Source: Actinomycetota bacterium
GTDB taxonomy: Bacteria; Actinomycetota; Thermoleophilia; BMS3ABIN01
Length of the DNA: 64,000 nt
Direction: 5' to 3'
Assembly (NCBI GenBank): GCA_016235065.1
Contig: JACRMB010000002.1
Location: 1 to 64,000 of the forward strand
The notes under the pieces were generated by a model that searched no databases, was not told the DNA's origin, and saw only the letters and a list, made by a program, of their open reading frames with translations. Shown in pieces: positions 18,488 through 26,993 of this stretch (the first letter of the stretch is position 1; every line of letters starts with the position of its first letter). Both the position numbers and the translations under genes were made by a program.

Positions 18488-19816
18488 TCAGACCCTCCCG
18501 GCGATTGCAGCTCTTTCTTCCAGTCTCGACCTGATGATGCCCTTGACCATGGCGGCAGTGATGATTCCTCCCGCGACCAGCAGGGCGGCTATCAGAGCCC
18601 AGAAGCTGACCGTGTCGAGCACGCTTGCCAGGCTTTTGTCCAGTGACAGGATTCCCAGATGATCGAGATAAACAGGAATCTTCACGCCCCTGCTGACGGC
18701 GACGATCACCATCACGGTGCCCATCACCAGCTTGATCGTGTAATCCTTAACGTAAGTAGTGCCGAGGGCGCCCAGCTGAACGCCGAAGAGCGAAGTCGCC
18801 AGGATGATCAGGACCAGCCTTATATCAACCAGGCCGGCCATTGCCCACTGTACCGAACCCCACATGCCCATGACGAAGGCGATGAGCAGCTCGGTGGCGC
18901 TGGCTACCATGGCGGTTGCGCCGATGACATAGACCATGCCGGGCACGCCCACGAAACCACCGACGGCGATCGTCGCGGCCAGAAGGCCGGTGAAAAAACC
19001 AACCGGTAGTGTCACCCACGCCGAGATAACGACGTCCGCTTTTTTGAAATGGATCATTGGCGGCAGCTTGATCTTCTGCAGCCTCGATGCCAGCTTCGGA
19101 GTCTTGGCATCCGCATCGCCCTTGGCCATGGTCATGGCGTCTCTGAAAACGAAGAGGCCGACGACAAGCAGGATGATCACGAAGACGAAACTCACATAGA
19201 GATCCGACCCGGCGCTGCCCCAGGAATCAAGGATCCATTTCTGGATCTGAAAACCGACCTGGACGCCAGCTATCGAGGATGCCGCGATCACGAGCCCCAG
19301 CTTCACATCGACCTGGCCGTAGCGGAACCGCTTGTAGGAGCCAACCATGGCCTTGGGGAACTTGTGGCACATGTTGCTGGCTACCGCAACAGCTCCCGGG
19401 GCGCCCAGCGACATCATGGCGGGTGTCAGCACAAAGGCGCCGCCAGAGCCGATGAAACCGCTCAGAAGGCCGCCTACCAGGCCCACTATCAGCAGGGCGA
19501 TCAGTTTATCCCTGGTGAGTCCCAGGAACATCGGGGTTATCTCCGTCACAGTCTCCGAGCCTTCGGTCTCGCTGAAAGACACCATTGCCTTGTCGTCCAG
19601 CTTGACGTCCTCCGGTTTGATTGACTCTTCTATATTGACTGTTGCGGGTTCGCCAGTCTCGGAAGGCACGAACGTCGCCGTGTGCGATGCCGCGTCAACC
19701 TCGGTGAACGAGCCGATCTTGAAATTAGCCGGCGGGGCGCTCTCCGCAAATGCGGCGGGCGCGAAGGTCAGCGTTATAAACAATGCCGCCAGAAGTACAA
19801 CGATCCATTTCTTCAT
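18488..19816 (-). CDS. TSUP (TauE/SafE-like) permease with N-terminal extracytoplasmic domain
   Basis: A cleavable signal peptide (residues 1-25, ending AFA-ES) is followed by a beta-rich domain of about 70 residues. A sulfite-exporter TauE/SafE-type membrane domain follows, with the two family repeats GLVGGLLSGFIGSGGAFVLT and FFTGLLAATIAVGGFVGVPG. These permeases move sulfite, sulfonates or related small anions. I use the ATG at 19816 (MKKW, a usual signal-peptide start); an ATG at 19828 is also in frame, and AAGGGAG lies immediately before that one. The exact substrate cannot be read from the sequence. The gene sits between two Usp-related genes in one operon. Confidence 0.85.
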   Translation of the reverse strand: MKKWIVVLLAALFITLTFAPAAFAESAPPANFKIGSFTEVDAASHTATFVPSETGEPATVNIEESIKPEDVKLDDKAMVSFSETEGSETVTEITPMFLGLTRDKLIALLIVGLVGGLLSGFIGSGGAFVLTPAMMSLGAPGAVAVASNMCHKFPKAMVGSYKRFRYGQVDVKLGLVIAASSIAGVQVGFQIQKWILDSWGSAGSDLYVSFVFVIILLVVGLFVFRDAMTMAKGDADAKTPKLASRLQKIKLPPMIHFKKADVVISAWVTLPVGFFTGLLAATIAVGGFVGVPGMVYVIGATAMVASATELLIAFVMGMWGSVQWAMAGLVDIRLVLIILATSLFGVQLGALGTTYVKDYTIKLVMGTVMVIVAVSRGVKIPVYLDHLGILSLDKSLASVLDTVSFWALIAALLVAGGIITAAMVKGIIRSRLEERAAIAGRV

Positions 19817-19866
19817 TATTCTTTCCATCTCCCTTGTTGCGATTGATAACTATTAATAGTGCTCGT

Positions 19867-20109
19867 TTAGTGTCCGGTACCTTTGGCCGCCTGCAGGCCG
19901 ACTATCGATAAGACGGTACTTGCGAAGGAGCCATACACAATGGAGAAATACAGGGCGGTCACAATCGGCAGGACTGTGTATACTCCGCCCCTGACGAAAT
20001 ACTCCATGACCTGGTTCACGTTTGTGAACAGGAAGTAATATGAAGCCAGCGATAATAATCCCAGTGCCAGCGCCTGGGGATAGGGTTTCTTCTTTGCGGT
20101 TTTACTCAC
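19867..20109 (-). CDS. Small two-helix membrane protein
   Basis: The 80-residue protein has a basic N-terminus (MSKTAKKK) and two hydrophobic segments (about residues 13-30 and 42-72). I do not recognise a named family. Its ATG overlaps the stop of the preceding Usp-like gene (ATGA) and it precedes the TSUP permease, so it may be an accessory subunit of the transporter. The second TSUP locus (36036-38405) also carries a small membrane protein next to the permease. Confidence 0.7.
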   Translation of the reverse strand: MSKTAKKKPYPQALALGLLSLASYYFLFTNVNQVMEYFVRGGVYTVLPIVTALYFSIVYGSFASTVLSIVGLQAAKGTGH

Positions 20110-20600
20110 GATAGTGCTCCTTCTTGTTCGTTGATCGATTTTTCCGAGACGAGCGCCAGCGGGCAGCCGAGCTTTTCCCAGATACCGGAAAGGCGCTTCT
20201 GCTCACTCGAGCAGTCGCTGTTGAGGGCGTCAGTGGATTCGATGACTACACAGACGAGGTCACGCCGGCCACGGGCGTACTTGATGACCGCCTCTTTGAT
20301 GCAGCCGCTCTTTTTAGTGACCTTTAGGGGCACTCCATGCTGGCGCGCTTTTTCCTCGCCAAGCCGCAGCATCTCGGCAGTGCTACTTCCTTCAGCGGCC
20401 AGGACTTCAAGGCCCGCCCCGGTTCTTTCAGCGATGCTGAACGCATATTTGAGGGACTTGACGTCGGTTTCCCGGCCGGTGAGGACCAGCAGTACCTTCC
20501 GGTTACCGTCGAGCATTTCGCGGGCGGTTTCGAACTCCCCAGCCTCAGCGAAGGATGCGGCTGAGATCATTCCCTCCAGTCTTTTACTGATACGGCTCAA
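20106..20600 (-). CDS. Usp-like protein lacking the ATP-binding loop
   Basis: The 164-residue protein has an N-terminal helix motif (SKRLEGMISAASFAEAGEFE, then TAREML) and then a Usp-like alpha/beta domain (KVLLVLTGRETDVKSLKYAF, then LAAEGSSTAEMLRLGEE). It has no G-2X-G-9X-G signature, so it is probably a non-ATP-binding Usp relative. The start is a TTG at 20600. The N-terminal motif is shared with the 61-residue protein encoded just upstream, which points to a common docking element. The function is unknown. Confidence 0.7.
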   Translation of the reverse strand: MSRISKRLEGMISAASFAEAGEFETAREMLDGNRKVLLVLTGRETDVKSLKYAFSIAERTGAGLEVLAAEGSSTAEMLRLGEEKARQHGVPLKVTKKSGCIKEAVIKYARGRRDLVCVVIESTDALNSDCSSEQKRLSGIWEKLGCPLALVSEKSINEQEGALS

Positions 20601-20611
20601 AACAGGTGGCC

Positions 20612-20797
20612 TCAGGCCTTCGGGGCGAGATGGCCGTGTTTGATACGCGGCGCTGCCGGCTTGAGGTCGTCGGCGGCACGTGCCCGGCGTGGCTCACTGG
20701 CGTCTTCCCCGGCCATCTGTCTGGCCGCTTCGAACTCGCCCTCTTCCGCAAATGCCGCTGCGGAAAACAGGTTTTCCAGCTTTTTTGACAGTTTCAT
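20612..20797 (-). CDS. Small conserved-motif protein, first gene of the sigma54 operon
   Basis: The 61-residue protein is MKLSKKLENLFSAAAFAEEG followed by EFEAARQM and a basic, Pro-containing tail. The first 30 residues align with the N-terminus of the next gene product (SKRLEGMISAASFAEAGEFE), differing mainly by conservative changes. An AAGGAGGA ribosome site lies nine bases before the ATG. It is the first gene downstream of a clear sigma54 promoter. I recall similar short proteins near permeases in sulfate-reducing bacteria, but cannot name a family. The function is unknown. Confidence 0.75.
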   Translation of the reverse strand: MKLSKKLENLFSAAAFAEEGEFEAARQMAGEDASEPRRARAADDLKPAAPRIKHGHLAPKA

Positions 20798-20840
20798 ACG
20801 TGCGATCCTCCTTGGAATTGGTCTTTGCCACCATTACATG

Positions 20841-20857
20841 TAGCAACAACCGTGCCA
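20841..20857 (-). promoter_or_regulatory. Sigma54 (-24/-12) promoter
   Basis: The minus strand reads TGGCAC, five bases, TTGCT, which gives the required GG-N10-GC spacing and matches the RpoN consensus at every key base. The predicted start near 20831 leaves about 33 bases to the ATG at 20797. Transcription needs an AAA+ activator, and an NtrC-family activator gene lies divergently at 22497. Confidence 0.85.
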
Positions 20858-20975
20858 ACTTAAAAAAATATTCGTGAAAAATTAGAAAATATTTGTAAAT
20901 ATCCTGCAAAAATAGACATTATACGGATGGGTATTCAATACCATAGGGGAATTACGCGAAGGATAAAAAGCCAAA

Positions 20976-20997
20976 TATGTAACAGATATGTTACATA
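20976..20997. promoter_or_regulatory. Perfect 8-bp inverted repeat, likely enhancer/operator
   Basis: TATGTAAC and GTTACATA are separated by six bases (AGATAT). The site lies about 145-165 bp upstream of the predicted sigma54 start point and about 100 bp upstream of the divergent kinase gene. This is the usual position for an NtrC-type enhancer and could also mediate autoregulation of the two-component pair. The remainder of 20858-21093 is AT-rich and shows nothing else I can assign. Confidence 0.6.
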
Positions 20998-21093
20998 AAG
21001 CAACGCTTTTACTTTTGTGCTTTAAGGAAGAGCTATACCGCTGTTGCACCGATGAAGTAGAAGGTTGCATCTTGCAATGCATGGCGATATATT

Positions 21094-22494
21094 ATGGGCA
21101 TGAGGTTCTATCCGGACAGTCTGAGGCAGAAGATCCTGATCGGCTATATCGCGGGCGCGATGCTCGTTTTTGCCTTCGCCCTGCTCAGCTGGAGCAATCT
21201 GAATACCCAGCAGGAGATTGTCTCGTCGGGCGAGACCGTATCGAGCCTTTTTGACACGACTTTGGAGATAAGGCGTTTTGAGAAGAATTATTTTCTGTAC
21301 CGGACAGCAGAGGACTACGCTGAGCTGCGCTCATACATAGCACAGGCCGAGGAGCTCCTGAGCAGGGAGGAACTCAACCTGTTCACGACGCCCGAGGTGA
21401 TAGCAGGCCTCGAGGAAGACTTGCGGATCTATGGTGATCTGCTGGGCGAGGATGTCTCCGCCCCCGGCAGCGCCGGCGATCCCGCACTCGAGGCTCTGAT
21501 CAGGGAGAAGGGCAAGGAGATCGTCACCACAGGCGAGCAGATATCCGCCAGCCGGGTCGAGATCAACAGGGAGTCCCTTGAATCGGCCAAACGTAATCTG
21601 CTCATCGGGATCGGCCTGTTGCTGGTCGCCGTATTTGCCGGTGGTCTGATCTTCTCCCGCAAGGCGGTGCGGCCGCTTTCAGTCCTTGAAAAGCACATGG
21701 TCCGGATAACCGCGGGCGAGTTCTCACTTATCCCAGTGAAGTTCAAAGACCGCGAATTCGTCTCGCTCAAGGCCGCCTTCAACAAGATGCTGCTCGAATT
21801 GCGGGAGCGGCAGGACTACCTGGTCGAATCTGAGAAATACGCTGCCCTGGGCACCCTGGTGTTCGGTGTCGCCCACGAGCTGAACAACCCCCTTGCCAAC
21901 ATCTCCACCTCGACCCAGATCCTGAGGGAAGAGATCGACGAAGGGGATATCGAATACCAGAAGGAGCTGCTGGAGCAGATCACCGAGGAAACCGGCCGAG
22001 CCCGTCATATAGTCGGCTCGGTCCTCAATTATTCCCGCTCCAAGGAAAGGCAGACTTTTCAACTCAGGGACGCGGTCGAGGAGACCGTCCGCTTGATCAA
22101 GGCTGAAGTGCCGGCAAGCGTGGTCCTGCAGGTCGACATCCCGGAAGACCTGACCGTCTACGCCGACAGGCAGAAGATCCAGCAGGTGATCATCAACTTG
22201 GTCAAGAACGCCATCGACGCCATCGACCGCGTTGATGGCAAAGTCAGGATAATGGCAGTCAGGCTGGATGAAAAGAATGTGGAGATAGTGGTTATCGACA
22301 ACGGCGCCGGCATGGAGCAGGAAAAACTTGCGAAGATCTTCGATCCCTTCTTCACCAGCAAGAAAGAGGGATACGGCCTGGGCCTGTTCATCGTTCACAA
22401 CATAATCACGGAATATGGTGGCAGCATCAGCGTCGACAGTTACCCCGGCAAAGGTACGACATTCACTATTGTACTTCCCATGAAGGAGTCTTGA
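21094..22494 (+). CDS. Membrane sensor histidine kinase (NtrB-like partner)
   Basis: The 466-residue kinase has a first membrane helix at about residues 14-34, an extracytoplasmic helical sensor region to about 165, and a second helix at about 168-190. A HAMP-like segment and a HisKA box with the phosphorylated His (GVAHELNNPLANISTSTQIL) follow. The HATPase domain shows NLVKNAIDAID, DNGAGM and GYGLGLFIVHNI. The AHELNNPL type is typical of kinases that pair with NtrC-family regulators, and such a regulator follows with a short overlap. No strong ribosome site is seen, so the ATG at 21100 is equally possible. The signal it senses is unknown. Confidence 0.9.
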   Translation: MGMRFYPDSLRQKILIGYIAGAMLVFAFALLSWSNLNTQQEIVSSGETVSSLFDTTLEIRRFEKNYFLYRTAEDYAELRSYIAQAEELLSREELNLFTTPEVIAGLEEDLRIYGDLLGEDVSAPGSAGDPALEALIREKGKEIVTTGEQISASRVEINRESLESAKRNLLIGIGLLLVAVFAGGLIFSRKAVRPLSVLEKHMVRITAGEFSLIPVKFKDREFVSLKAAFNKMLLELRERQDYLVESEKYAALGTLVFGVAHELNNPLANISTSTQILREEIDEGDIEYQKELLEQITEETGRARHIVGSVLNYSRSKERQTFQLRDAVEETVRLIKAEVPASVVLQVDIPEDLTVYADRQKIQQVIINLVKNAIDAIDRVDGKVRIMAVRLDEKNVEIVVIDNGAGMEQEKLAKIFDPFFTSKKEGYGLGLFIVHNIITEYGGSISVDSYPGKGTTFTIVLPMKES

Positions 22495-22496
22495 AG

Positions 22497-23927
22497 ATGG
22501 AACGGACAGGACGGCTGCTGATCGTCGAGGATGAGAAGACGGCGCTCAAGAACCTGCAGCACGTGATGAAGAAAGAGGGCTACGAGGTGACAGGCACACT
22601 CAGCGGCCCTAACGCCCTGCAGCTTCTGGAGAAGGAAGAATTCGACGTGGTGCTGACCGACCTGAAGATGGAGAAGGTCGACGGAGTCGAGGTCCTGGAA
22701 CGGAGCCGGCAGCTCTATCCCGATTCCGAGGTCATCATGATCACGGCTTACGCATCGATCCCTTCGGCCGTCGAGACGATGAAGAAGGGCGCCTACGATT
22801 ACATCGCCAAACCCTTCAACCTCGACGATGTCCGCAAAGCCGTCAAGGCTGCGCTGGAAAAGGTAGCGCTGAAAAAAGAGAATACCCAGCTTCGCGAGCA
22901 GCTCGAACGCTTCGAGGGCAAGGTCAGGATAGTCACCCAGAATTCGATGATGCAGAAACTGCTTGAAACCGCCAGGCAGATCGCGCCCACCGATTGTAAT
23001 GTTCTCATCTCCGGCGAGTCCGGGACCGGCAAGGAGCTGCTGGCGCGGTACATCCATCATGTGAGCAACCGCAGCGAGGGACCGTTCTTCGCCATCAACT
23101 GCGGCGCTCTCACCGACGAGCTGCTGACCAACGAATTGTTCGGGCATGAGAAGGGCGCTTTCACCGGCGCCTCCAGCCAGAAGAAGGGCATAATCGAGAC
23201 AGCTTCAGGCGGCACCCTGTTCCTTGATGAGATAACGGAGATGTCACCAGCCATGCAGGTCAAGCTGCTCAGGGTGCTGCAGGAAAAAGAGCTGCTGAGA
23301 GTCGGAGGCACGGAGTCGATCGAGGTGGACGTCAGGATTCTGGCGGCTTCTAACCGCAACATCCACGAGGCAACCAAAGAAAAAGAATTCCGGCAGGACC
23401 TCTATTACAGGCTGAACGTCGTATCGCTACAGATTCCGCCGCTGTCCGAGCGGCGCGATGACGTACCGCTCCTCTGCCAGTTTTTCCTGAAGAAGCACTC
23501 GGCGCTGATGAAGAAGGACGTGAGGGAGATATCGCCTTCAGTCCTGGGCCTCCTCGCCGACTACGACTTCCCCGGCAACGTGAGAGAGCTCGAGAATATC
23601 ATCGAGCGGGGCGTGGCCCTGGCGCATGGACATACCATCGAACTGGCCCATCTTCCCGACGACCTCAAGGACCTGGAGATCAAGACTTTCAGGAAAAGGG
23701 AGGGAAGGTTCCCGTCGTTAGAGGAACAGGAGATATCCTACATACTCTGGGTGCTGAAGGAGACAGGGGGCAACAGGACGCTGGCTGCGAATATCCTGGG
23801 CATCGACAGGGTCTCGCTGTGGAGGAAGATCAAGAAGCACGGCCTGGAAGATTCCTGGCAGGCGGCGAGCCCGAAGGAAGATAGAGCCGGGGAGTCCGCG
23901 AGCCCGAAGGGCGACAATGCCGGGTAG
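22497..23927 (+). CDS. NtrC-family sigma54-activating response regulator
   Basis: The 476-residue regulator has a receiver domain (residues 5-120, LTDLKM with the phospho-Asp), an AAA+ domain (GESGTGKELLARYIHH Walker A, GAFTGA sigma54-contact loop, GGTLFLDEI Walker B) and a C-terminal Fis-type HTH (GGNRTLAANILGIDRVSLWR). I choose the ATG at 22497 because AAGGAG lies eight bases upstream, whereas an in-frame TTG at 22491 is too close. It overlaps the kinase operon and very probably activates the divergent sigma54 promoter at 20841-20857. The last 20 residues come from a 33-bp tandem repeat. Confidence 0.95.
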   Translation: MERTGRLLIVEDEKTALKNLQHVMKKEGYEVTGTLSGPNALQLLEKEEFDVVLTDLKMEKVDGVEVLERSRQLYPDSEVIMITAYASIPSAVETMKKGAYDYIAKPFNLDDVRKAVKAALEKVALKKENTQLREQLERFEGKVRIVTQNSMMQKLLETARQIAPTDCNVLISGESGTGKELLARYIHHVSNRSEGPFFAINCGALTDELLTNELFGHEKGAFTGASSQKKGIIETASGGTLFLDEITEMSPAMQVKLLRVLQEKELLRVGGTESIEVDVRILAASNRNIHEATKEKEFRQDLYYRLNVVSLQIPPLSERRDDVPLLCQFFLKKHSALMKKDVREISPSVLGLLADYDFPGNVRELENIIERGVALAHGHTIELAHLPDDLKDLEIKTFRKREGRFPSLEEQEISYILWVLKETGGNRTLAANILGIDRVSLWRKIKKHGLEDSWQAASPKEDRAGESASPKGDNAG

Positions 23928-23963
23928 ACCGCGAGCCCCAAGGAATAAAGCGCAGGGACAGCC
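23865..23963 (+). repeat. 33-bp tandem repeat at the end of the response-regulator gene
   Basis: Units starting GCGAGCCCGAAGG occur at 23865, 23898 and, diverged, at 23931. The regulator's TAG stop falls inside the second unit, so the repeat encodes a repetitive ASPKxDxAGE-like tail and continues past the gene. Confidence 0.75.
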
Positions 23964-23990
23964 GGCAAGCCAGGCTACAGCGCAGGGCTG

Positions 23991-24830
23991 CTACTGATCC
24001 CCGTTAGCCAGCCCCGCGAACTGGGCGATCACTCCCAGCGAGTTGATGATGAAATGGCCCCCGATCGACGGCCAGATGGAACCGGTTTTGTGAACCAGGA
24101 ACGCCAGACCGAAGCCCAGGCCGAAGATCGGTACGAAGAGCCGGTAGTCGATGTGAGCAAGCGCGAAGATAAAAGCTGAGAGGGCGCCACCGGAAAGCAA
24201 TCCGAACTGCTGCTCAAGGCCCCGGTGGATTATTCCACGGAAGAACAGTTCCTCAACGACCGGCGTGATCAGGGCGACGGCGGCGAAGGTGAGGATGAAC
24301 GCGCCCACCGAAGATCCATACAGGGTCGTCACATCCTGGGACGGCACTTCCGAGGGCAGCTGACTCTCGCCGGCAAGGGTCTCGATCAGCCAGCCATATC
24401 CCACCTGCAGAAAACTGGTGGCGAAGAGCACCACGAAAAGCCAGCCCGCGGCTGGCCAGAAGCGGGTCCGCCGGAATCCCAGGATGGCTGCACTCAATCC
24501 GTAGCCACGGATCTTGAGATAAGTGACCGGCACAGCCAGGGTCACCACCCACTGCATGATCATCAGCAGTGTGACAGCCAGCCCGGATTCGGTGATCGAG
24601 CCAGGATCGAATTCAGGATCAGTGGCAAAGGCGGCCAGCAGGATGGCCTCAATCACGAATAAAGCGAAGAAGAAGCTCAGGATCACCAGGCCGACGACGA
24701 TGAAGACGTCGCGGCCAGACCAGGGGACCCGGTCGGACGATTGCGCTGTCTGGTCGCCCGGCTGCGGCACACCGGGACCCTGGATGCCGTTCAGCCACTC
24801 ATTGTTTTCCTGCCCTCCGGTTTTTCCCAA
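23991..24830 (-). CDS. CPBP-family intramembrane metalloprotease
   Basis: The 279-residue multipass protein carries the CPBP (Abi) motifs: EELFFRGIIHRGL (EExxxR), FALAHIDYR (FxxxH) and HFIINSLG (HxxxN/B). These residues form the putative metal site of CAAX-type intramembrane proteases. An N-terminal polar tail of about 35 residues precedes the first helix. The start is a TTG at 24830; it is not well supported by a ribosome site and an internal start is possible. It lies ten bases downstream of the slipin gene. Confidence 0.85.
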   Translation of the reverse strand: MGKTGGQENNEWLNGIQGPGVPQPGDQTAQSSDRVPWSGRDVFIVVGLVILSFFFALFVIEAILLAAFATDPEFDPGSITESGLAVTLLMIMQWVVTLAVPVTYLKIRGYGLSAAILGFRRTRFWPAAGWLFVVLFATSFLQVGYGWLIETLAGESQLPSEVPSQDVTTLYGSSVGAFILTFAAVALITPVVEELFFRGIIHRGLEQQFGLLSGGALSAFIFALAHIDYRLFVPIFGLGFGLAFLVHKTGSIWPSIGGHFIINSLGVIAQFAGLANGDQ

Positions 24831-24839
24831 ATCCGTCAG

Positions 24840-25595
24840 CTAGGCTCCTTTGCCCATGAACGCCTTGATCAGGTCGATCGGTACCGGGAATATCGTAGTG
24901 GAATTGTGCTCCGATGCCACTTCCACCAGGGTCTGCAGGTAGCGCAGCTGCAGGGAAACGGGTTCGGCGGCGATGACATTGGCGGCCAGGGCCAGCTTCT
25001 CAGAAGCCTGGAACTCGCCCTCGGCGGCGATGATCTTGGCGCGGCGTTCGCGCTCAGCCTCGGCCTGGCGGGCCATTGCCCTCTGCATGGTCTGGGGGAT
25101 CTCCACATCCTTCACTTCCACGGTCACGACCTTGATACCCCAGGGGGCCGTCTGCTCGTCGATTATCTGCTGCAGCTGCTGGTTGATCTTGTCGCGTTCC
25201 GCCAGCAGGTGGTCGAGGTCGGCCTGGCCCAGCGTGCTTCGCAGGGTCGTCTGGGCGATCTGGGAAGTGGCGACTATGTAGTCCTCGACCTCGACGATAG
25301 CTTTGCTCGGATCCATCACCCGGAAGTAGACGACGGCATTCACCTTGGCTGGAACATTGTCGCGGGTGATGATCTCCTGGGGCGGCACGCTCATGGTGAC
25401 GATGCGCTGGTCCACTTTGACCATACGGTCTACAAATGGTATTAACAGAAACAGTCCAGGCCCCTTGGTGGCGATCAACCGGCCCAGGCGGAAGATCACG
25501 CCGCGCTCATACTCCCGGGCGATGCGGATCGAAGAAAGCAGCACCAGGATCAGGAAAAAGAAAATTATCGCCAGGATGATCGTCACGACAGCCAT
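24840..25595 (-). CDS. Slipin/stomatin-like SPFH protein
   Basis: The 251-residue protein has one N-terminal membrane helix and then an SPFH domain with the bacterial slipin blocks [40 protein letters not shown] and [18 protein letters not shown], followed by a helical tail ([16 protein letters not shown]). Slipins form membrane-associated rings and are often encoded with NfeD-type proteases, as here; the NfeD gene lies directly upstream, 15 bases away. The ATG follows GGAGG. Confidence 0.93.
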   Translation of the reverse strand: MAVVTIILAIIFFFLILVLLSSIRIAREYERGVIFRLGRLIATKGPGLFLLIPFVDRMVKVDQRIVTMSVPPQEIITRDNVPAKVNAVVYFRVMDPSKAIVEVEDYIVATSQIAQTTLRSTLGQADLDHLLAERDKINQQLQQIIDEQTAPWGIKVVTVEVKDVEIPQTMQRAMARQAEAERERRAKIIAAEGEFQASEKLALAANVIAAEPVSLQLRYLQTLVEVASEHNSTTIFPVPIDLIKAFMGKGA

Positions 25596-25610
25596 TAGAA
25601 CCTCCAGTGT

Positions 25611-26993
25611 CTATTTATTGGACCGGATGACCTTCAGCATGAGCCCCCGCACGTCGACCACCTCTACTTCTACCCCTTTTTCTATCGTCTGTCCCTCGGG
25701 CGCCTCGGCGCTCCAGATCTCGCCGCGCACGAATATCTGTCCGAGCGGATCAAGCTGGCTGCGGGTATAGCCGATCTCGCCGACCATCGCCTTCTGACCG
25801 GTGCGGGCCGGCATGCGCCGCGCTTTCATCACCTTGCTGGCCACCAGCACAAAGAAGGCCACGGCCATCAACGCCAGGGCGATGTTGACCGGCCAGGCGA
25901 CCCGCAAAAACGGCGCCGAGGAATCGAAGAGGAAGAACGAGCCGAGGATCAGGCAGGCGACGCCGCCGATAGTGAGCGCGCCGTGGCTGGTTATATACAG
26001 CTCCATCACCAGCATGACCACCCCGGCCAGGACCAGCGCCAACCCCGTATAGCTGACCGGCAGCATATACAGGGAATACAGGGATAGCAGCAGGGCGATG
26101 GTGCCGCTGACGCCGCCGAAACCTATGCCCGGATGGACGAACTCGTAGATTATGGCGATCAGGCCATAGATGAAGAGCAGGTAGGCGACGTTCGGGTTGA
26201 ACAGCAGGCTCATCAGCTCTTCCTTGAGGTCCTTGCCCGCCTCGCTCACAGGAACGTCGGTGGTCTCGATGGTGATGCCTTTGGCTTTCGTGGTGTACCC
26301 GTCCAGCTGGGAGAGTAGCGAGTCCATGGTGTCGGCCCTGAACTCGACGACCTGTTTTTCCAGGGCTTCGTCCGCCGTCAGGGAGACTGACTGGCGCACG
26401 GCCAGCTCCGCCCAGTTGGCGTTCCTGCCGTTGGCCTCCGCCAGCGAGCGGATATAAGCCGCCGAGTCGTTGGTGATCTTGATGCCCTCGTCAGATGAGA
26501 GGTCGGCGCCGATCGCCACGGGGTGGGCCGCCCCCAGGTTCGTGCCCGAAGCCATCGCCGCCACGTCGGATGCCGTGACCATGAAGGTTCCGGCCGAAGC
26601 AGCCCGCGCTCCGGATGGAGCCACCCAGGCAACCACCGGTAGCGGCGAACCGTTCATCTCCTTGATGATGTCCCGCATGGACTGGTCCAGCCCGCCGGGC
26701 GTATCGATGCTGAGAACCACGATGCTGTTGCCGTTCTGCGAGGCCTCACTGATGTTGCGGGTGATGTAATCTGACATCGCCGGGTCGATGACGCCTTCCA
26801 CCGGGATGACCAGCACCCCGCCCTGGCTGTCGGCTGCCTGTCCCGAATCTCCCGGGAAGGACCCCGCCAGGATCAGGGCCAGGATGATTGCGAGGATGCC
26901 GGAGGCCAGCAGTACTGCGCGGCGCGCCGGCTGGCCCGATGGCGACCGCAAGTCCTTGCGTTTACGCCTGTTTCTATCGCTGCGCCGAGCCAT
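25611..26993 (-). CDS. Long-form NfeD (membrane ClpP-class serine protease)
   Basis: The 460-residue protein has an N-terminal membrane anchor (residues 25-45), a ClpP-like domain with the nucleophile region APSGARAASAGTFM and GTNLGAAHPV, several membrane helices (about 280-400), and a C-terminal OB-fold domain (GEIGYTRSQLDPLGQIFVRG). This is the 1510-N/NfeD1b architecture, which cleaves hydrophobic parts of slipin partners. The ATG overlaps the stop of the upstream ABC permease gene (ATGA). Confidence 0.93.
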   Translation of the reverse strand: MARRSDRNRRKRKDLRSPSGQPARRAVLLASGILAIILALILAGSFPGDSGQAADSQGGVLVIPVEGVIDPAMSDYITRNISEASQNGNSIVVLSIDTPGGLDQSMRDIIKEMNGSPLPVVAWVAPSGARAASAGTFMVTASDVAAMASGTNLGAAHPVAIGADLSSDEGIKITNDSAAYIRSLAEANGRNANWAELAVRQSVSLTADEALEKQVVEFRADTMDSLLSQLDGYTTKAKGITIETTDVPVSEAGKDLKEELMSLLFNPNVAYLLFIYGLIAIIYEFVHPGIGFGGVSGTIALLLSLYSLYMLPVSYTGLALVLAGVVMLVMELYITSHGALTIGGVACLILGSFFLFDSSAPFLRVAWPVNIALALMAVAFFVLVASKVMKARRMPARTGQKAMVGEIGYTRSQLDPLGQIFVRGEIWSAEAPEGQTIEKGVEVEVVDVRGLMLKVIRSNK

